From an uncultured Muribaculaceae bacterium (GTDB lineage Bacteria; Bacteroidota; Bacteroidia; Bacteroidales; Muribaculaceae), in assembly GCA_947625935.1 (NCBI GenBank), contig CANQQE010000003.1, positions 62,001 through 126,000 on the forward strand: a stretch of DNA of 64,000 bases, given 5' to 3'. How positions within the stretch are numbered: position 1 is the first letter of the stretch; every line of letters starts with the position of its first letter. The translations under genes were made by a program, and so were the position numbers. This document shows, one piece after another, positions 32,643 to 41,332 of the stretch. The notes beneath the pieces were generated by a model. That model was not told the DNA's origin and made no database searches. It saw nothing but the letters and a program-made list of their open reading frames with translations.

Positions 32643-32835
32643 TATCAGATAAAGAATATTTCTATCAATGTGTTTGTATATAGTTGATATATAGCAACTT
32701 ATACCGATGCAAAATGACAATAATCTATCAATGATAAATCTGTTCTGTAATTTGCTGTATATGAGTTTGTTATCTCGTTTCGTCTGTTAAGTTTCTGATT
32801 TACAGGGATATATGTGCTGAATTGTTTAATTTGGG

Positions 32836-34479
32836 CTATTTTTTTGTTAAAACTTTGAGAAAACGATCTTTTTCGGGATAATCCGATTCCTTTATTTTCG
32901 CTTTTATTCTTGACTTGCGATTATAGACATTGGTAATGCGTTCATCCAATAGCACGGATATGGTTTGATCAGAAAATCCAATGACAACATATAGAAACAC
33001 TCGTTTGTATTGTACTGCCATGTCATCAAACGCATTATTGAAGTCTGAAATGATGTTGCCGTTTGTGGAGTCGGCTAATTTTTCGAATTGTGATATAGTC
33101 CCTGAATCGTTTCTGATTGATTCAATTTGCTCCTTGAGCTTCTTATGAAGCAGGCTTCCTTTTTGTATAGCCGCTGATTCATAGTATGCCTGACTCAGTT
33201 CGTTTAGTGCGTTTAGCCTTTGACGCATAAAATCAGCCATTTCCGTCCCTTCTGATGCTTGCCGTGACAGGTTGTATTCCAAGTCGGCGGCGACATTCAT
33301 CAGACTCTCGATTTTTTGTCGCTTGTTTTTAAGTGTTACGATAAGCGCATATACTAACAGAGCTATCGTTATGATAGAAAAAGAGATAACGACCAGCGTG
33401 TATCTCCGCTGGACTTTTATCTGGTTGTTTTTAGATTCTTGTATGTCTTCGTAATATAGATTGCACGTTTGTGTCACTGTCTGGGAGTTTATTTTTTCGA
33501 TTGACTTGTTTTGATTCTCTATGTCCCATGAGAGATATTCAAGAGCCTTCTTGTAATCGCCCAACGACTCGCTTGTTTCATATCCTAAGGATTTGTCTGA
33601 TGAATCACACTCTTGTATCAGATTCCGGCATCTAATCAATCCATTGATGTCGTTAACAGCCCGGTAACATCTCCCGCGGCAATATAACTCATCTGTGGTT
33701 AGAGGTTTGATCTGCAATGATTCCAATTCGTTGTAGATTTGTATCGCTTTCCTGTGGTTGCCTGTTGCGACATTTGACATGGCAAGAACTCCAAGCGAAG
33801 TGTGCAATAACGGTTTCTCACCGCTGGCTCTTGCAAATTTGACGACCGAGTCACAGATCACAATACTGCTGTCATAAAATTCCGCATCATTATACGCTAA
33901 CCCCAGTTCATAGTAGGCGTATTGTATGTAGTTTGTGAGGCCGGTTTTCGTGAAGTGCCGCAGTGAGAGTTTGGCGTATCTGATGCTTTCGGGTCCGTTC
34001 AGTATGTCCAAATAGATTCGTGATATGTTGCGGTAGATTAGTCCGAGATTGTAGTCGTCGCCGATCCGTTTGCCTATGGTTTCGGCCTCAAGCAGCGAGA
34101 CGAGGGCTTCGGCGTATCGTCCGGCGTTGAGAAGTATGCGCCCGCGGTAATAGCGCGCGAGCATCAGCCGGCGCGGGTCATCGTCGGTGTCGGCATAGTA
34201 GTCGACGGCTATGTTGATCAGCGAGTCGTTGTCGGTATCGATGTAGTTCTTGTCCAAAGCCTGGGAGAGGAGCAGGGCGTGGAGGGCTCGCCGCCGCTGC
34301 CCGCTGATTGCGGCCGGGTCGATGGAGTCGAGAATCGCGAGGGCTGAGTCGGGAGCCGACTGCATCGCGGCCTCGGCGCGGGCCAGGGCGGCGTCGGCGC
34401 GCCGGTCGCCGGCGCACGAGGCGGCAAGCGAGAGCAACAACAGCAGCAATGGCAGCAGGATGTAGGGTGAAAGTCTCAT
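32836..34479 (-). CDS. Membrane-spanning TPR sensor-regulator with C-terminal HTH-like region
   Basis: This 547-residue protein starts with a lipoprotein-like signal (hydrophobic to SLAASC, Cys22). TPR-type helical repeats follow over residues ~30-340 (LARYYRGRILLNAGRYAEALVSLLEAE, LGLIYRNISRIYLDILN). There is one TM helix (~360-382), a coiled coil, and a C-terminal cytoplasmic segment GFSDQTISVLLDERITNVYNRKSRIKAKI that looks like a helix-turn-helix. Such proteins are thought to relay periplasmic signals directly to DNA. A frame open to 34632 overlaps glsB; the ATG at 34479 gives the signal peptide. It is a candidate regulator of the DUF3244/RiPP genes downstream, which is inference from position. 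Confidence 0.8.
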   Translation of the reverse strand: MRLSPYILLPLLLLLLSLAASCAGDRRADAALARAEAAMQSAPDSALAILDSIDPAAISGQRRRALHALLLSQALDKNYIDTDNDSLINIAVDYYADTDDDPRRLMLARYYRGRILLNAGRYAEALVSLLEAETIGKRIGDDYNLGLIYRNISRIYLDILNGPESIRYAKLSLRHFTKTGLTNYIQYAYYELGLAYNDAEFYDSSIVICDSVVKFARASGEKPLLHTSLGVLAMSNVATGNHRKAIQIYNELESLQIKPLTTDELYCRGRCYRAVNDINGLIRCRNLIQECDSSDKSLGYETSESLGDYKKALEYLSWDIENQNKSIEKINSQTVTQTCNLYYEDIQESKNNQIKVQRRYTLVVISFSIITIALLVYALIVTLKNKRQKIESLMNVAADLEYNLSRQASEGTEMADFMRQRLNALNELSQAYYESAAIQKGSLLHKKLKEQIESIRNDSGTISQFEKLADSTNGNIISDFNNAFDDMAVQYKRVFLYVVIGFSDQTISVLLDERITNVYNRKSRIKAKIKESDYPEKDRFLKVLTKK

Positions 34480-34513
34480 GAGGCGCGGGGGGAGGTGGTG
34501 GTGGCCGGTCGGC

Positions 34514-35443
34514 TCAAGCTTTGCTGTAGGTGCCGATGTGGCGTTTCTTCTTGTCCTCGAATATTTCGTCGATGGCGAAGAAGATGCCTGTCTCCTCCAC
34601 ATCGCCAAACTCGTCGTTGATGGCTGTGCCAAACAGTTTCATTGTGGGCGACAGGCTCATGTAGGCGTTGACGAGCGGGGGGATGTTGTAGCCGTGGGAA
34701 CGTATGGCGGCGTTGAGGATTTTGTAGTCTTCCTTGAATGAGCCGCCGGTGAACGCCTTGGCGAGCGCGTCGGTGTCGGGGTGGGTGTCGAGCGGGCTGA
34801 TGGGGGTGACGAGCCGGTCGGGGTCGGGGAAGTATTTGTTGAGGAAGTAGAGGAGCATATCGCGGCAGTCGACGGGGTAGCTCGGATACATGGTCATCTT
34901 CCCGAACAGGTATCGGATTTCGTCGTACTCGACGGTCAACGCCCCGAGGCCGTCCCACAGATTGTCGAGAGCGTAGATGGCTTTGGCCCCCGCCTTTGAC
35001 GACTGGTATTCCAGCCTGACAAAGGAGCGCCCAAGCTCGATGGTCGACGGCAGGTAGTCGTTGATGAACCGCTCCGAGAAGTTGAACATGTGGGAGGTGG
35101 CGATGCGCGGCCGGCCGTTCTCGACGACAATGTCGCGGCCGCGTATGAAACGGTAGCCTCCGAGTATGAGCCGGGCTTCTGGGTCCCACACAATCAGTTG
35201 GCGGCAGGGCGGGGTCATGGTGTCGTAACGGTCTATGTCGCACTCTTTGCCGGTGCCGCCGCCGGCGGCTCGGAACGCAATCTCGCGCAGCCGCCCGATC
35301 TCGCGCATGACGTTGGGGGCGTTGAACGCGTCAACTACATAAATCTCGTTGCCGCCCTTGTTGGTGGGGCGCAGCAAGCGGTCGGGGGTGAGCTCTGACA
35401 TCAGCAGCTCTACGGGTATGGCGTCGATAATCTGTTGTTCCAT
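34514..35443 (-). CDS. glsB: GNAT-type N-acyltransferase, glycine lipid synthesis (GlsB-like)
   Basis: This 309-residue protein belongs to the OlsB/hemolysin-like acyl-ACP N-acyltransferase group (GNAT fold). Signatures are DAFNAPNVMREIGRLREIAFRAAGGGTG, CRQLIVWDPEARLILGGYR and FVRLEYQSSKAG. In Bacteroides the glsB-glsA pair makes glycine lipids: GlsB N-acylates glycine with a 3-hydroxy fatty acid, and GlsA adds the second chain. The adjacent gene here is the GlsA-type acyltransferase, 28 bp upstream, supporting this role over ornithine-lipid synthesis. It is probably peripheral to the inner membrane. Confidence 0.82.
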   Translation of the reverse strand: MEQQIIDAIPVELLMSELTPDRLLRPTNKGGNEIYVVDAFNAPNVMREIGRLREIAFRAAGGGTGKECDIDRYDTMTPPCRQLIVWDPEARLILGGYRFIRGRDIVVENGRPRIATSHMFNFSERFINDYLPSTIELGRSFVRLEYQSSKAGAKAIYALDNLWDGLGALTVEYDEIRYLFGKMTMYPSYPVDCRDMLLYFLNKYFPDPDRLVTPISPLDTHPDTDALAKAFTGGSFKEDYKILNAAIRSHGYNIPPLVNAYMSLSPTMKLFGTAINDEFGDVEETGIFFAIDEIFEDKKKRHIGTYSKA

Positions 35444-35471
35444 CTTTTGTCTCGCTAATCGTGATAATCGT

Positions 35472-36314
35472 TCATTCTGCCGGTTTCAAGGCATAGGCTG
35501 TCTGCCTGATGCTGTCGGCGGTCGCCAGCGCGCGGCTTCCCGCTGCGAGCGTCTCCCACCCGATTGTCGGGCCGAATGTCACCGAGTAACGGGCATCGCG
35601 GCTCTTGAACACCTCAGATGGAAGATAGATCATCTCGATATTGAATTTCAAGCCCAAATTTGTTCTAAATTTCGCAAAATTATAAAAAAACGATGAATTT
35701 TGGCCATTAAAAAATGCCGGAATAATTGGCCTTTTAAATTCTTTACATTTGTTAACGAACATTTTTTGCCATTGCAGGTCGGCTATGGCTCCCCCCTTGC
35801 CACGGCGCGACACAAGGCCGGCGGGAAAGATGATGACGGGGCGGTCGCCGGCCAGCGCCTCGTCGAGCGCGCGGAGCGAGTCGCGCGACTGCTTGCCGTG
35901 TTTGTTGACGGGGAGGAACACCTCGCGCAGGGGGGTGACAGCCATCAGCAGGTCGTTGACCACAAACCGCGGCTCAATTCCGTAGCGGCGGGCTATGTAG
36001 TCGATGTAGATCATGCCGTCAAGACCTCCCAAGGGGTGGTTGCTGACAATGACAATGCGGCTGTCGGCGGGGAGGTTGTCCTCGCCGTGGAAGTCGACCT
36101 TGATGTTGAGATGGTCGATGACTCCGCGGCAGAATGCGGAGCCGGTTTTGCCGCTGTTGACGCGGAGCATCTCGTTGAGCTGATCCTGGCAGACTATCCG
36201 CTCTAATTTCCTGACGAGGAAGCGCGGGATGAAACGGTAATAGCGCGGGACTCGCTCGCGCAACACCGCGTCGATGTCGATTCTGATTGTGTCGCCTGTG
36301 TCGTTTCCGTTCAT
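35472..36314 (-). CDS. glsA: PlsC-like O-acyltransferase, glycine lipid synthesis (GlsA-like)
   Basis: This 280-residue protein has the PlsC-family acceptor motif in the variant NHPLGGLDG, with five rather than four residues between His and Asp, as in Bacteroidota GlsA-type enzymes. It also has FLPVNKHGKQSRDS and IIFPAGLVSRRGKGG. It would O-acylate the monoacyl-glycine made by GlsB. The frame extends to an ATG at 36332, but a minus-strand -7-like TAACTTCG (36320-36327) overlaps that, so I take the ATG at 36314. It is divergent from the glycan gene at 36366. Confidence 0.8.
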   Translation of the reverse strand: MNGNDTGDTIRIDIDAVLRERVPRYYRFIPRFLVRKLERIVCQDQLNEMLRVNSGKTGSAFCRGVIDHLNIKVDFHGEDNLPADSRIVIVSNHPLGGLDGMIYIDYIARRYGIEPRFVVNDLLMAVTPLREVFLPVNKHGKQSRDSLRALDEALAGDRPVIIFPAGLVSRRGKGGAIADLQWQKMFVNKCKEFKRPIIPAFFNGQNSSFFYNFAKFRTNLGLKFNIEMIYLPSEVFKSRDARYSVTFGPTIGWETLAAGSRALATADSIRQTAYALKPAE

Positions 36315-36349
36315 GGCCGCGAAGTTACACATTAATCAATAATTCTGCG

Positions 36350-36357
36350 TAACTTTG
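36350..36357 (+). promoter_or_regulatory. -7 box for the glycan-assembly genes
   Basis: TAACTTTG lies 8 bp before the ATG at 36366, so the mRNA leader would be almost absent. A minus-strand TAACTTCG at 36320-36327 faces glsA, making this a compact divergent promoter region. Confidence 0.5.
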
Positions 36358-36365
36358 CCGATAAT

Positions 36366-37793
36366 ATGGATTCGCGGAAATTCACATATCCCGTCGCGCA
36401 GTTGCTGGCATTGGTGGCGCTTGCCGCTTTGATGGCGTGCCTGCCGCGCGTGCCGTCGGCCGCCATGGTGGCCGCGTCGGTTGCGGTGTGGGGTGTGGTA
36501 GCCGCTGTCTATGGCCGGTTGGGTGGCACTACCTCCGTTGGCCGCTACTGGCTGCTGGCGTTGACCCTGACGCTTTGCGCCGGGGTGGCCATAGATTACA
36601 ATCAGCTCGCCGCAAGCGGGTTGTCGCCGCTGTTGCCGCAGTTTGATAATTTCGACATGGCGCGCTATTACTATGGGGCGGCTTTTATCTCCGACACCGG
36701 CGAGGGGTATCTTGAAGGTCGCAACGCTCTGGGCTATGCCGTGGTGATCGCCGGATTGTGGAAGCTGACCGGTTGGACGCTGTTGTCGCCTCTGATGCTA
36801 AACGTGCTTGCCGCGTTGCTGACGGTGGTGCTGACCGGCGCGCTGACGCGTCGACTGCTCTCCGGGCGATGCGATCGCGCCGACGGCTGGCTGACGACGG
36901 CGGGGATGGTCGCATCGGGTGCCGTCTGCTATCTCACGTTCAGCGGCACTCTGCTCATGAAAGAGTCGCTGACGGCATTGTCGCTTGTGGTCGCGGCGTT
37001 GTCGGCTCTGCGGCTTCGCACCGGCTCGACCCGCAGGGGATTTCTGGCGGGGGCGTTGCTGTTCGCGGCCTCATGTGTCGCGGTCGGAGTGCTTCGTCAC
37101 AAGTGGGTAGTGATTCCGTCGGTTCTGCTGTCGGTGGCCTTTGTAGGCTGCGGTTGGCGACGCCGGCTGTCGGTAGCCCTTATCGGAGTGGCGGCGATCG
37201 CAGCCTGTCTCTGTTGTGAGTTAGCGTTGCAACATTGGTATGACGTAGCTTTCCATACCCCCGATATAGACCGGTTGTCCGATAACTTCACGTCGCCCTC
37301 CGCAGGGCGCGATGCCTACTATACATTGCTTGAGCGCATAGGCTATTTCAGTGAGCCATGGTGGAAGCGGCTGCTGTGGTTGCCACTGACCGCAGCCGTG
37401 CAGTTTCTCACTCCGTTTCCATGGAATTTCACAAGCGAAATCTCAACGTCGGTCACGCTGGCCGCTGTCAAGTTCAGCTATCCGTGGTATGCCGTCGGTG
37501 GCGCGCTGCTCTACTACTGGGGCCGGTGCGCGCGGCGTTCACCACTTGAATTGTTGATAATAACGGCCTTGGCGACGTTGTTTTGGCTTGGGTTCGCCTG
37601 GTTTTGCGGAGGTACTGTGGCGCGCTATGCCTACAATCTGGTCCCGCTGCTCGTCCCGGCCGCAGTCTATGCTGTCGCGCGGGGATGCGGCACCAAGGGA
37701 TTCCGGCGTTGGGCAGTCATATACCCGGCTCTCCTTGCGGCAGCTTTGGCCTCGGCATATCTTATACAACATTCCAAAAATCTGTTGCCATGA
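36366..37793 (+). CDS. Polytopic membrane protein, possible membrane glycosyltransferase
   Basis: This 475-residue, very hydrophobic protein has ten or more TM helices. An extracytoplasmic stretch near residues 85-130 (LLPQFDNFDMARYYYG, then EGRNALGYAVVIAG) resembles the first loop of GT-C glycosyltransferases or polymerases, and a second loop lies near 300-330. No family is certain. The stop overlaps the start of a GT2 glycosyltransferase gene by ATGA, so the two are coupled and probably act on the same glycan. Synteny with the genes to 40105 suggests a small cell-surface glycan cluster. Confidence 0.7.
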   Translation: MDSRKFTYPVAQLLALVALAALMACLPRVPSAAMVAASVAVWGVVAAVYGRLGGTTSVGRYWLLALTLTLCAGVAIDYNQLAASGLSPLLPQFDNFDMARYYYGAAFISDTGEGYLEGRNALGYAVVIAGLWKLTGWTLLSPLMLNVLAALLTVVLTGALTRRLLSGRCDRADGWLTTAGMVASGAVCYLTFSGTLLMKESLTALSLVVAALSALRLRTGSTRRGFLAGALLFAASCVAVGVLRHKWVVIPSVLLSVAFVGCGWRRRLSVALIGVAAIAACLCCELALQHWYDVAFHTPDIDRLSDNFTSPSAGRDAYYTLLERIGYFSEPWWKRLLWLPLTAAVQFLTPFPWNFTSEISTSVTLAAVKFSYPWYAVGGALLYYWGRCARRSPLELLIITALATLFWLGFAWFCGGTVARYAYNLVPLLVPAAVYAVARGCGTKGFRRWAVIYPALLAAALASAYLIQHSKNLLP

Positions 37794-38524
37794 AGGTTTC
37801 TGTAATAACCGTGTGCCGCAATGCCGGTGATCTTCTGCTGCCGACGCTCAAGAGCATCGCCGGGCAGAAGGGGGCGGAGTTTGAATCGATAATAGTCGAT
37901 GGAGCGTCGACCGACGGCTCGGTCGATGTGATAAAACGTTTCGCCGCCGAATCGGCTTTCCCTGTCAAATGGGTGAGCGAACCTGACGGGGGGGTGTATG
38001 CCGCGCTCAACAAGGGAATAAGGATGGCTACCGGCGACGTCGTCGGGCTGCTCTATGCGGGCGACCGTTTCACTAACCCCGATATATTGCGATATGTCAG
38101 CTCGGTATTCATGTGCCCCACTATCGATTATCTCTATGGCGACGTGAAGTATGTCGAATATTCGACCGGCCGTTGTCTCCGCGACTATAAGTCAGAGCGC
38201 TTTCTGCCGCGGATGCTTCTGAACGGTTTTGCCCCGCCGCATCCGTCGCTGTATATGCGCCGCGAGCTTTTCGACAGCGTAGGGCTTTACCGCGAGGACT
38301 ATAAAGTCGCCGCCGATTTCGAATTTTTTGTCAGGCTGACGCTCCTGAGGCCGTCGATGGGGCGTTACCTCCCGGCCGTAATGGTCAATATGGAGCCGGG
38401 AGGAATTTCATCGCGGTTGGTTAACCGCCTTTGGACTAACAATGAGGAAAAACTGAGGGCTTTGCGCGAAAACGGCTACCGTGTGATGCCGCTGCGTCTG
38501 CTGCTCAGGTATTTCTATCTATAA
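37790..38524 (+). CDS. Family 2 glycosyltransferase
   Basis: This 244-residue GT-A fold enzyme starts MKVSVITVCRNAGDLL and has IIVDGASTDGSVDVI, WVSEPDGGVYAALNKGI and LYAGDRF, the standard WcaA-like GT2 pattern with the metal- and nucleotide-binding acidic residues. It transfers a sugar from a nucleotide donor in the cytoplasm. A longer frame to 37583 lies wholly inside the previous gene and is rejected. The ATG at 37790 overlaps the upstream TGA. Confidence 0.92.
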   Translation: MKVSVITVCRNAGDLLLPTLKSIAGQKGAEFESIIVDGASTDGSVDVIKRFAAESAFPVKWVSEPDGGVYAALNKGIRMATGDVVGLLYAGDRFTNPDILRYVSSVFMCPTIDYLYGDVKYVEYSTGRCLRDYKSERFLPRMLLNGFAPPHPSLYMRRELFDSVGLYREDYKVAADFEFFVRLTLLRPSMGRYLPAVMVNMEPGGISSRLVNRLWTNNEEKLRALRENGYRVMPLRLLLRYFYL

Positions 38525-38553
38525 TTACGAAACTAACGAAGATATAATAAAAT

Positions 38554-39267
38554 ATGCCAGCCCCTTTCAGAATCATAATCGTCGATGACGGTTTCATCGG
38601 GAAATACATAGAGCGTGAGCTGTCGGCCCATCCTGTGAGGGTGGGACAGACGGCGGAGCTGTTGCCGCCCGCCGATTACGCACCGGCCATGACGGCCGAT
38701 GCGGTCATCGACACCACCGGTGCGGTGGCGGATTTCCCTGCTGATTGTCTGTCGGTTTCTGTAGCCGCTAACCCTTGCGCCAAGGCGCGCCTAAGGCTGT
38801 CGCTGCCCGCGGTGGCGGGGACGGGGATGCGCGGCCAACTGATGGATATGGCTCGCGGAATCAACGCCGGATGGTATTTCAACGTCGGCGGCGACAGGTC
38901 GAGGATGAGCGTAGTCCACGCTGTCAGCGTGGCATCGGCCGTGAGGCTCGCCGTGAAGTCGGGCGACTATGCCGGCGACTGGCTGCTGACCGACGGGTGC
39001 GACCCCCTGCGCTGTGACGTGGCGTCGGCATTGGCCGAGCGGCTCGGTCAAAAGCGCGTCTACACCCTGCCGCTGAAATGGCATAAAATTCTGGCTCGGT
39101 TAGGCGATCGGTTGCGTTTCCTCCCTTACTCCTCGGCACGGCTTAAAGCGATGACCGATGACGCTATCAAGGGGAGTAGTACGTTTGCCGACGTTTGTCC
39201 CGAATGGGACCCCGTCGATACCGTAAATTACCTTAAAACGCATGATTACAGCGATGAAACTTTCTGA
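38554..39267 (+). CDS. Short NAD-epimerase/dehydratase-like protein
   Basis: This 237-residue protein has a Rossmann-like start, RIIIVDDGFIGKYIERELS, but the usual GxxGxxG is degenerate. A clear YxxxK catalytic pair is not seen. The middle (VIDTTGAVADF, SVAANPCAKARLRLSLPAV) and the end (HKILARLGDRLRFLPYSSARLKAMTDD) resemble extended SDR nucleotide-sugar epimerases in reduced form. It lies 29 bp after the GT2 gene and overlaps the next gene by 26 bp. It may be a non-catalytic or altered member. Confidence 0.65.
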   Translation: MPAPFRIIIVDDGFIGKYIERELSAHPVRVGQTAELLPPADYAPAMTADAVIDTTGAVADFPADCLSVSVAANPCAKARLRLSLPAVAGTGMRGQLMDMARGINAGWYFNVGGDRSRMSVVHAVSVASAVRLAVKSGDYAGDWLLTDGCDPLRCDVASALAERLGQKRVYTLPLKWHKILARLGDRLRFLPYSSARLKAMTDDAIKGSSTFADVCPEWDPVDTVNYLKTHDYSDETF

Positions 39268-40105
39268 ATTTATAGGGAATCTCGGCGGCTCGGTCAAGAG
39301 TGTGGCCAAGGTGGCGTTGCAATCGCGCCGGGTCTCGGGCATGGGCGGCGACAAAGAGGGTGACACCCTCGTGATATTGGGCAATGGCCCCTCGCTCAAC
39401 GATACCATAGCGGAGCATGGCGAAGTGTTGGCGCGCTATCCGCTTCTCGCTGTGAACTTCGCCGCCAATGCCCCGCAGTTCAGGCAGTTGAAGCCGCGCT
39501 ATTACTTGCTTGCCGATCCTCATTTCTTCAACAGACCCGATGACGCCAACGTCGGGCGTTTGCTGGCGGCTTTGGACTCCGTTGACTGGCCCATGACGCT
39601 GTTTGTCCCGGCGTCGGTGGCCGAAAAGTCGCTTCCGTTCACTAATCCGCTGCTTGCCGTCAGGCGTTTCAACGCCGTGGGGGCTGAGGGGTATGGATGG
39701 CTCACGCGGTGGCTGTTTGACCGACGGCTTGCGATGCCGCGCCCCCGCAATGTGCTGATACCGTCTATAATGGTCGGTATATGGCTCGGTTTCAAGAATA
39801 TCTACATCACCGGGGCCGACCATTCATGGCTTCGTACGATTTCGGTCAACGATAACAATGAGGTGGTGTCGGTGCAGCCCCATTTCTACAAGGAGGATGA
39901 CCGCGAGAAGGAGCGCGTTGTGAGCGAATACAAAGGGTATCGCCTGCATCAGATAATCTACAGCTTTTATGTTGCATTCCGCGCATATTTTGACATAGCG
40001 GCCTATGCCTCCCGTCGGCAAGTCAACATCTACAATGCCACTCCCGGCAGCTTCATCGACGCTTTCCCTCGACGTCCCCTCCCTTATCCTGGCAGTGGGT
40101 CATGA
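39242..40105 (+). CDS. DUF115/Maf-like protein
   Basis: This 287-residue protein has the motif LVILGNGPSLNDTI, typical of the DUF115 (MptE-like, Maf) fold. LLAVNFAANAP, YYLLADPHFF and NIYITGADHSWL support this. Members are linked to glycan or flagellin modification and to pterin chemistry; the partners here favour a surface-glycan role. Two starts are possible, ATG 39242 and ATG 39254 (MKLSEF), and both overlap the previous gene. The 3' end overlaps the convergent M16 peptidase gene by 6 bp. Confidence 0.75.
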   Translation: MITAMKLSEFIGNLGGSVKSVAKVALQSRRVSGMGGDKEGDTLVILGNGPSLNDTIAEHGEVLARYPLLAVNFAANAPQFRQLKPRYYLLADPHFFNRPDDANVGRLLAALDSVDWPMTLFVPASVAEKSLPFTNPLLAVRRFNAVGAEGYGWLTRWLFDRRLAMPRPRNVLIPSIMVGIWLGFKNIYITGADHSWLRTISVNDNNEVVSVQPHFYKEDDREKERVVSEYKGYRLHQIIYSFYVAFRAYFDIAAYASRRQVNIYNATPGSFIDAFPRRPLPYPGSGS

Positions 40106-41332
40106 CAATGTGAGGATGGAGGGGGTTGCGGCGATTGTCTGGGCTAACGTCAGTAGCCGGTCGGGTGTGACCTGCATCACGCGGTCATAAACTTGTGAAG
40201 GGGTGAGGGCGTGGCCATAGTATAGCGTTGCGCGGGCCGAGCCGAGAGCGAGCTGTTCGCGGTTTTCGCTTCCCACGGTCAGTTGCCCCAAAAATTGTTT
40301 TTTCGCTTTTGTGAGCGCGCGTTCGCTCATAGGAGTTCCGGCGAGGCGCGACATCTCGCGTAAGGTGAGCTTCACGCAGCGGTCATTATCCTCCGGGTCG
40401 CAGCCGAAATAGATGGTGAATAATCCTGCATCGGTGAATATCGCCGTCGAGGCATCGACAGAGTAGACGAGGCCGCGGCGTTCGCGGAGCGACACGTTGA
40501 GCAGAGAGTTCATTCCCGGACCGCCAAGTATGTTGGTGAGCAGAGCGAGTGTCTGGCGGTCGATATCGTACATTCCGGGGATGCGCGCGCCAATGACGGT
40601 GTGGGCCTGATGTGAACCGACCCCGTGAGATGCGACAAACGGCTCGACCACGGGTGGCGCCACACGCAGGTTGCGCACTCCGTCGGTAGCAGGCAGCATA
40701 GCCGACAGTCGAGCGGCAAGCCTTTCGACAACGGCCCGGGGTGTCGGCCCTGAATAGAAGAACACCATGTTGCCCGGAGTGTAGTAGCGGCGCAGATAGC
40801 GGCGGCAGTCGGCCGAAGTGAGCTTCGCAACAGTGTCGGCGCTACCGAGAATGTTGTGCCCGAGCTGTGATTCTGCGAAGATCAGGTCTTCAAAGTCGTC
40901 GAACACCGCCTCTGATGGGGTGTCGAGATAACTGTTTATCTCGTCAGCCACGACCTCGCGCTCCTTATCAAGTTCAGTGTCGGGAAACAGCGAGTTGGCG
41001 GCGAGGTCGAAAATCAGTTCGGCGGCGCGGCTGAGGTTGCCCGTGGGGAATACAGAGTAGACCATTGTCTCCTCTTTTGTGGTGTAGGCGTTTAGCTCAC
41101 CGCCCACGGCTTCCATACGATTTATGATGTGCCATGCGCGTCGGCGGTCAGTGCCTTTGAAGATGGTATGCTCGACGAAGTGGGCCAGTCCGAACTCCGA
41201 TTGGCTCTCGTCGCGGCTTCCGGCGTTGACTGCGAGCCCGCAATACTCAACCATCGCATCCTCGCGGTGGTAGACCATCCTCAGCCCGGAGGGAAGGGTC
41301 AGGTAGGTAAAAATTTCCTTATCCTCCATCAC
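40100..41332 (-). CDS. M16 (pitrilysin/insulinase) family zinc peptidase
   Basis: This 410-residue protein has the inverted zinc motif HFVEH (His51, Glu54, His55) and the third ligand Glu131 in VVADEINSYLD, exactly 76 residues beyond His55. NAYTTKEETMVYS and the C-terminal inactive half (RRGLVYSVDAS) complete the ~45 kDa mitochondrial-processing-peptidase-like form. No signal peptide is seen, so it is probably cytoplasmic. Its ATG overlaps the ispG stop (ATGA), so it is translationally coupled to ispG. Confidence 0.93.
   Translation of the reverse strand: MMEDKEIFTYLTLPSGLRMVYHREDAMVEYCGLAVNAGSRDESQSEFGLAHFVEHTIFKGTDRRRAWHIINRMEAVGGELNAYTTKEETMVYSVFPTGNLSRAAELIFDLAANSLFPDTELDKEREVVADEINSYLDTPSEAVFDDFEDLIFAESQLGHNILGSADTVAKLTSADCRRYLRRYYTPGNMVFFYSGPTPRAVVERLAARLSAMLPATDGVRNLRVAPPVVEPFVASHGVGSHQAHTVIGARIPGMYDIDRQTLALLTNILGGPGMNSLLNVSLRERRGLVYSVDASTAIFTDAGLFTIYFGCDPEDNDRCVKLTLREMSRLAGTPMSERALTKAKKQFLGQLTVGSENREQLALGSARATLYYGHALTPSQVYDRVMQVTPDRLLTLAQTIAATPSILTLS

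Noticed and set aside
32661..32733. Direct repeat TCTATCAATG and a GTTG/CAAC inverted repeat upstream of the DUF3244 gene
   Set aside because: Short and in very AT-rich DNA; could be an operator but not distinguishable from chance, so it is only mentioned with the promoter.
34476..35243. 255-codon minus-strand frame
   Set aside because: Out-of-frame shadow of the GlsB-like gene with Arg/His/Pro-rich composition.
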